NCBI RefSeq assembly: GCF_019457535.1
Contig: NZ_CP080417.1
Span: 3,038,001 to 3,102,000 of the forward strand
DNA from: Shewanella halotolerans
Lineage (GTDB): Bacteria > Pseudomonadota > Gammaproteobacteria > Enterobacterales > Shewanellaceae
DNA length: 64,000 nucleotides
Reading direction: 5' to 3'
The first letter of the stretch is position 1; every line of letters begins with the position of its first letter. The position numbers were made by a program, and so were the translations under genes. The notes beneath the pieces were generated by a model that saw only the letters and a list, made by a program, of their open reading frames with translations, ran no database searches and was not told the origin of the DNA. This document shows, one piece after another, positions 60,602 through 64,000 of the stretch.

Positions 60602-60763
60602 ATACCAATCACGGTAAGTAAGTGAACAGAAATAGCGCAGGAAAAACGTTCGAGAACAAGGCAGAATTTTTCGATAAGTAGTTATTCTACAATCAAAAAT
60701 AGTAACACAGTTATCGGACGATTTAACAAGCTAGAGTGATCAATTATTTGCTACGATTGGTAT
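60602..60763 (-). repeat. MITE-like dispersed repeat, copy 2
   Basis: The inverted second copy of the element at 4544-4704, about 162 bp, with termini ATACCAATC and GATTGGTAT. The two copies agree at about 85% of positions by eye, counted after reversing this copy. It ends 13 bases before the ATG of the chalcone-isomerase-like gene, so it fills that gene's whole leader. Confidence 0.8.
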
Positions 60764-60776
60764 TATAAGAGGTTAT

Positions 60777-61367
60777 ATGAAGTCCCTCCTACGCCAACTA
60801 CTCCTAATGACAGCCGTGGTCAGTGCTCCACTGGCCGCCAACACACTTACCGCTAACACACTGGCCACCAACATCCTGGCCGACGTGCCACTCGCCGACG
60901 AGATCACCCTAAGCGGACAGCCTTTAGCCCTTAACGGCGCCGGCATTCGCAGCAAGTTCTTTATGGATCTCTATGTGGGCAGCCTATACACCCCGAGCCC
61001 GAGCCAAACGCTGGAGAGTGTGCTCAACGCCCCTAGGATCGCGATTCGCTTGAATATCGTCTCAGGCATGATCACCTCTGAGAAGATGCAAGATGCGATC
61101 ATCGAAGGTTTTGACGACGCCACAGACGGAGAGCCTCAGGCGATTCAACCCCAGATAGATGCCTTCATGGCCCTGTTCTCGGCGCCGATTGCCGAGGGGG
61201 ATCAATTTACCCTGGAGGCAGTAAAAGATCTTGGCGTCACCGCCTATAAGAATGGCGAAAAGCAGGCGACGGTCAAGGGTGAGGCCTTTCGCAAGGCGCT
61301 GCTGAAGATCTGGCTGGGCGATAAACCGGCGCAGAAGAGCCTCAAAAAAGCCATGCTAGGTGATTAA
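60777..61367 (+). CDS. Secreted chalcone-isomerase-like protein
   Basis: A 196-residue protein with a signal peptide of uneven type (LLRQLLLMTAVVSAPLAANT) and a chalcone isomerase-like domain (DEITLSGQPLALNGAGIRSK, FFMDLYVGSLYTPSPSQTLE, MQDAIIEGFDDATDG). Bacterial members of this family have no proven chalcone activity. Just after the signal lie five loose 15-bp repeats (60831-60905) giving LAANTLTANTLATNILADV. The repeat element sits immediately upstream. Confidence 0.82.
   Translation: MKSLLRQLLLMTAVVSAPLAANTLTANTLATNILADVPLADEITLSGQPLALNGAGIRSKFFMDLYVGSLYTPSPSQTLESVLNAPRIAIRLNIVSGMITSEKMQDAIIEGFDDATDGEPQAIQPQIDAFMALFSAPIAEGDQFTLEAVKDLGVTAYKNGEKQATVKGEAFRKALLKIWLGDKPAQKSLKKAMLGD
60831..60905. 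repeat. 15-bp tandem repeat inside the chalcone-isomerase-like gene
   Basis: Five degenerate 15-bp units, the first three CTGGCCGCCAACACA, CTTACCGCTAACACA and CTGGCCACCAACATC, then two more divergent. They code for a repeating five-residue pattern (L-A-A-N-T like) at the end of the signal region. Copy-number changes would keep the frame. Confidence 0.7.
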
Positions 61368-61418
61368 GCAAGAGTTGAAGCTAGCCGGTAGCTAACTGAA
61401 AGCTAGATGAGAAATCAT

Positions 61419-61454
61419 AAAAAAATGGCCTGACGGTATGTTCAGGCCATTTTT
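61419..61454 (+). terminator. bidirectional terminator
   Basis: Arms AAAAATGGCCTGA and TCAGGCCATTTTT (61421-61454) with a 7-base loop form a strong stem with A- and T-tracts on the two sides. It lies between the convergent chalcone-isomerase-like gene (plus) and the beta-barrel gene (minus). Confidence 0.92.
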
Positions 61455-61456
61455 GT

Positions 61457-61515
61457 ATTCATCACATTTTCTGATTCATCGCATTTTTTGATTCATCACT
61501 TTTTTATTCATCAGC
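61457..61515. repeat. 17-bp imperfect tandem repeat
   Basis: Units ATTCATCACATTTTCTG and ATTCATCGCATTTTTTG are followed by a 15-base unit ATTCATCACTTTTTT and a partial ATTCATCAG. The array lies between the terminator and the stop codon of the outer-membrane protein gene. No coding role. Confidence 0.75.
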
Positions 61516-61521
61516 GACAAC

Positions 61522-62436
61522 CTAGAATCGATACTGGGCGGAAAACGCCAACGCGAGTTGATTCTCCAGCGACTCCTGGGTTTTCGGCGAGGAGAGCTCT
61601 ATCTCACCACTGAAGAAATAGCCCAGATAGGCATCAAATTTGAGTGGCTCGCTCGCCTGCCAGCCCGCCCTGACAAAGCCAACCCACTCGTCTATCTCTA
61701 GGGTCACATCTTCATCTTTCACCAAGAATCTCTGGGTGCGCTTCGAACTGCCGACGCCTACTTCGAGCGACTCATACCACTGATAGCTCAGCTCCAGGCC
61801 GGCGGGGCCACTAAAGCCCGCCGAGAAGGGGTTGGCAAGCTTAAGCTTGTCGGTTATCTGCCAGTTCACCGCCAGATAAGGCAAGGTGCGCACCTCGGAG
61901 ATGTCATTGAGATAGGCGACCCCGAGGCCCAACATGTTGCCGCCATTGAAGCGATACATGCCTGAGGCGACCACCCCATAACTTTGGGCATTGGACGATG
62001 AGGTGCCCTCGCTATAGGCGTACTGCAGCTTAGGCGCCAGCATGAACAGCCAACGATTGTTGGGACGAAAGCTGACCCCCAGGCCAACCCCATACCTGTC
62101 CACATTGGACCAGGGCGCCAGATTACCCTCCAGCAGTGAGGCGCCGCGGCCGCTCCAGTCATAATCCAGCCTGTCGTAACTGATGCTGGCACTCAGCGAC
62201 CATTGACGATTCAAGGCATAACTGGTCTTGGCGCCGAACAGCCAGGTGTCGCGCTGCAATGCCAGGCCGCTGTCACCCACATCGGCCTCACCGACGCCGA
62301 TGCGCGATACCGACAGGGTCAAGGGCGACGCCTGTCGCGCTCCCCCTTGGGCCGCCTCGGCGGAAACGGCCGTCAGACAGGTTACCCCTAGAAACAGGGC
62401 GTTGATCTTATTGCGAGATAACAGGCTTGGCTTCAT
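61522..62436 (-). CDS. Outer-membrane beta-barrel protein
   Basis: A 304-residue protein with a signal peptide (INALFLGVTCLTAVSAEA, cleavage near AAQGG) and alternating hydrophobic/aromatic strands, ending in QYRF with a C-terminal Phe, as for BamA-assembled barrels. It resembles DUF6268-type barrels, but I am not sure of the family. Transport role unknown. Not linked to the flagellar genes. Confidence 0.75.
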   Translation of the reverse strand: MKPSLLSRNKINALFLGVTCLTAVSAEAAQGGARQASPLTLSVSRIGVGEADVGDSGLALQRDTWLFGAKTSYALNRQWSLSASISYDRLDYDWSGRGASLLEGNLAPWSNVDRYGVGLGVSFRPNNRWLFMLAPKLQYAYSEGTSSSNAQSYGVVASGMYRFNGGNMLGLGVAYLNDISEVRTLPYLAVNWQITDKLKLANPFSAGFSGPAGLELSYQWYESLEVGVGSSKRTQRFLVKDEDVTLEIDEWVGFVRAGWQASEPLKFDAYLGYFFSGEIELSSPKTQESLENQLALAFSAQYRF

Positions 62437-62657
62437 ACCCTCTCCCTGGGGCTACTCAGTTGATCTTAAGGTTTGGCCGGCTGCGCGATTTCAATGTAGG
62501 CACCCGACCAAATTCCAATCATAAAGTTAGTACACTCAAGCTTAGTACGACCAGACTGGCGAAAAGATCACTTTCCCTTCAAAACGGCAAGCTCTGCTAC
62601 TAAAAGCGTGGCTAAAACTCTGATTAAAGCCGCACTCTGAACTAAAATTGCCAGCGC

Positions 62658-63269
62658 CTAGACTCGATAGGCGCGCAAGAACATGCTCACCGTCTCTTTG
62701 ATGTAGGCCGGGCGCTTAGCAATCAGATCCTCTACCGGTAAGCCCAGCTCTAGCTTGAGACGCATCTCGCCAAACAGCATCATACACAGACGCACCGAGG
62801 CATGGCGCAGATCGCCAAAATGATACTGACCTAGCTTCTCCACCTGGGCGAAATAGTTTTCTAAAAGGTTCAATAAAAACTCAGGGCCGGCATTAAAAAA
62901 CAGCGCCGAAATTTCCGGGTGGGTATCGGCCTGGGCCACACAGGTCTTAAACACCTCTATCGCCTCGGGCGATACTATCATCTCGCCAAAATAGTTGCCG
63001 AAATGCAGCAGCGCCTGCTCGGGATCCTGGGGGCTGGTAAACAGCTCAGCCGTCACCTGATGCACCACACACTTAGATTCGATTGATGCAACGAACAGAT
63101 CATCCTTGCTGCCAAAATGCGAATAGACGGTCTGTTTAGAGACGCCCGCCAACTTCGCGACCTCATCCATGCTGGTATTGGGAAATCCTTGCCCACAGAA
63201 GAGCTCAATCGCGGCGTGTAATATCTGCGCCTTCTTCTGTTCACTACGGCTAAGGGGTGTTTGTACCAT
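62658..63269 (-). CDS. TetR/AcrR-family transcriptional regulator
   Basis: A 203-residue repressor with an N-terminal TetR helix-turn-helix (ILHAAIELFCGQGFPNTSMD, then LAGVSKQTVYSHFGSKDDLF) and a variable ligand-binding C-terminal domain. It is divergent from the RND adaptor gene and two palindromic sites lie in the shared 142-base gap. It probably represses the efflux operon and itself. The inducer is unknown. Confidence 0.92.
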   Translation of the reverse strand: MVQTPLSRSEQKKAQILHAAIELFCGQGFPNTSMDEVAKLAGVSKQTVYSHFGSKDDLFVASIESKCVVHQVTAELFTSPQDPEQALLHFGNYFGEMIVSPEAIEVFKTCVAQADTHPEISALFFNAGPEFLLNLLENYFAQVEKLGQYHFGDLRHASVRLCMMLFGEMRLKLELGLPVEDLIAKRPAYIKETVSMFLRAYRV

Positions 63270-63317
63270 TGAAACGTCCTATAAGGTCTTCATTTTCATC
63301 ACGACATATTTATACAC

Positions 63318-63341
63318 AAACTAGACTAGACAGTCCAGTTT
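63318..63341. promoter_or_regulatory. TetR operator site 1
   Basis: Palindrome with half-sites AAACTAGACT and AGTCCAGTTT and a 4-base spacer. It lies within the spacer and -35 region of a plausible minus-strand promoter (TGGACT, 17 bases, TATAAA) for the tetR gene. Confidence 0.78.
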
Positions 63342-63345
63342 TTGC

Positions 63346-63369
63346 AAATTAGACTAACAAGTCTAGTTT
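63346..63369. promoter_or_regulatory. TetR operator site 2
   Basis: Palindrome with half-sites AAATTAGACT and AGTCTAGTTT and a 4-base spacer, 28 bases (start to start) from site 1 and closely alike. Two matching sites in one gap suggest cooperative or dual repression of tetR and the efflux genes. Confidence 0.78.
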
Positions 63370-63411
63370 AACGATTTATTCACCAACTGTTAACCACGGA
63401 AGTGTATCAGT

Positions 63412-64000
63412 ATGACGATCTTTACCGCCAAGTCCCTCGCCAGGGTGTTGTTATGGAGCAGCCTCAGCCTCGCGGCCAGCGGCTGCCAACAGGATGAGTC
63501 CAGCAGCGCCCCCGACAGCGAACATTTCCCCAAGGTCTCCAGTCAGCGGCTGATCCGCTCGATCAGCTATGACACGGAGCAGGTATTCACCGGCAACATA
63601 CGCGCCGGCAATACCACGGCCATCGGCTTCGAGCTGGCAGGTAAGATCAAACACCTGGCGGTAGATAGCGGTAATCATGTTAAACAGGGCGACCTCTTGG
63701 CCCAGCTGGACACCTCCTTGCTTGAAGCCGAGAAGCGCGAGCTGCAGGCCAGCCTGGCGCAAAACCGCGCCGACAGAGAGCTGGCCCAGAGCACCCTCAA
63801 GCGCAGCCAAGCCCTGAAACAACAGGGCTACGCCTCGGCCCAGCAACTGGACGAACTCAAGGGACAACTCAGCAGCCTGCAAGCCGCCGAGCAACGTCTG
63901 CGCGCCGCCATTGAGGCCAACGCGCTGCGGATCGCCAAGTCCACCCTAGTCGCGCCATTTGATGGTATTATCGCCAAACGTAACAATAACTTAGGCGAAG
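63412..64000 (+). CDS. RND efflux periplasmic adaptor (N-terminal part)
   Basis: A membrane-fusion protein for an RND pump, cut off by the window end after about 196 codons. It begins with a lipoprotein signal with lipobox LAASGC (Cys at about 24). It carries the HlyD/AcrA-like pattern VFTGNIRAGNTTAIGFELAG, VDSGNHVKQGDLLAQLDTSL, a helical hairpin (about residues 105-175), and the return LVAPFDGIIAKRNNNLGE. The divergent TetR gene and operators suggest inducible expression. Confidence 0.9.
   Translation, partial: MTIFTAKSLARVLLWSSLSLAASGCQQDESSSAPDSEHFPKVSSQRLIRSISYDTEQVFTGNIRAGNTTAIGFELAGKIKHLAVDSGNHVKQGDLLAQLDTSLLEAEKRELQASLAQNRADRELAQSTLKRSQALKQQGYASAQQLDELKGQLSSLQAAEQRLRAAIEANALRIAKSTLVAPFDGIIAKRNNNLGE

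Noticed and set aside
1..64000. CRISPR arrays, insertion sequences, prophage genes or rRNA
   Set aside because: No regularly spaced direct repeats of CRISPR type, no transposase or phage structural proteins and no rRNA-like sequence were found.

Overview
The window reads as chromosomal DNA of a marine gammaproteobacterium of the Shewanella type. The reasons are the Vibrio/Shewanella-style polar flagellar gene order (FlrA-FlrB-FlrC cascade, two tandem flagellins followed by flaG, FlgO/FlgP/FlgT outer-membrane ring genes, cheV-cheR next to flgB), a large flagellin-glycosylation island with Maf-family glycosyltransferases, and sigma54 and sigma28 promoter motifs in the expected places. No plasmid, prophage, insertion sequence or CRISPR array is visible.

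Layout. Bases 1-37278 form an almost unbroken flagellar locus. On the minus strand, read right to left from about 32.8 kb to 1, lie cheV, cheR, flgBCDE, flgFGHIJKL, flaA, flaB, flaG, fliD, flaI, fliS, flrA, flrBC, fliEFGHIJ, fliK, fliL, fliM, fliN, fliO and fliP (cut by the window edge). On the plus strand are flgA, flgM and flgN; flgP and flgO are on the minus strand; flgT is on the plus strand. A tRNA-Arg(CCT) at 37355-37430 separates this from the glycosylation island.

Island (37481-59994). A plus-strand block (37481-50947) holds a Maf glycosyltransferase, a 79-residue unknown, a short NeuB/SpsE-like synthase, a ThDP-dependent acetolactate-synthase-like enzyme, an SDR, a sugar C-methyltransferase-like protein, an ATP-grasp ligase, a GH57-like protein, a fused cytidylyltransferase/PseG-like protein, a B12-type radical SAM enzyme and a GT2. 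A convergent minus-strand block (50902-57042) is one tightly overlapping operon: pseB, pseC, then the CDP-3,6-dideoxyhexose genes rfbF, rfbG, rfbH and a reductase/epimerase. A second, longer Maf protein (57511-59994) closes the island. Together these suggest a flagellin glycan built from a nonulosonic-acid-like sugar that is heavily modified and/or combined with a deoxyhexose. This is the most novel part of the window. The exact glycan is inference.

The right end (60105-64000) holds ordinary genes: a DUF2947-like protein, a secreted chalcone-isomerase-like protein, an outer-membrane beta-barrel, a TetR regulator with two palindromic operators, and the start of an RND efflux adaptor.

Regulation visible in the DNA: sigma54 -24/-12 motifs precede fliE, fliK, flrB, flgB, flgF and flgO, with weaker candidates at flgA, flgT and the second maf gene. 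Sigma28 motifs precede flaB and flgM but not, convincingly, flaA. This fits a class II/III/IV hierarchy (FlrA, then FlrBC, then FliA). Two copies of a roughly 160-bp MITE-like repeat lie 56 kb apart in opposite orientation.
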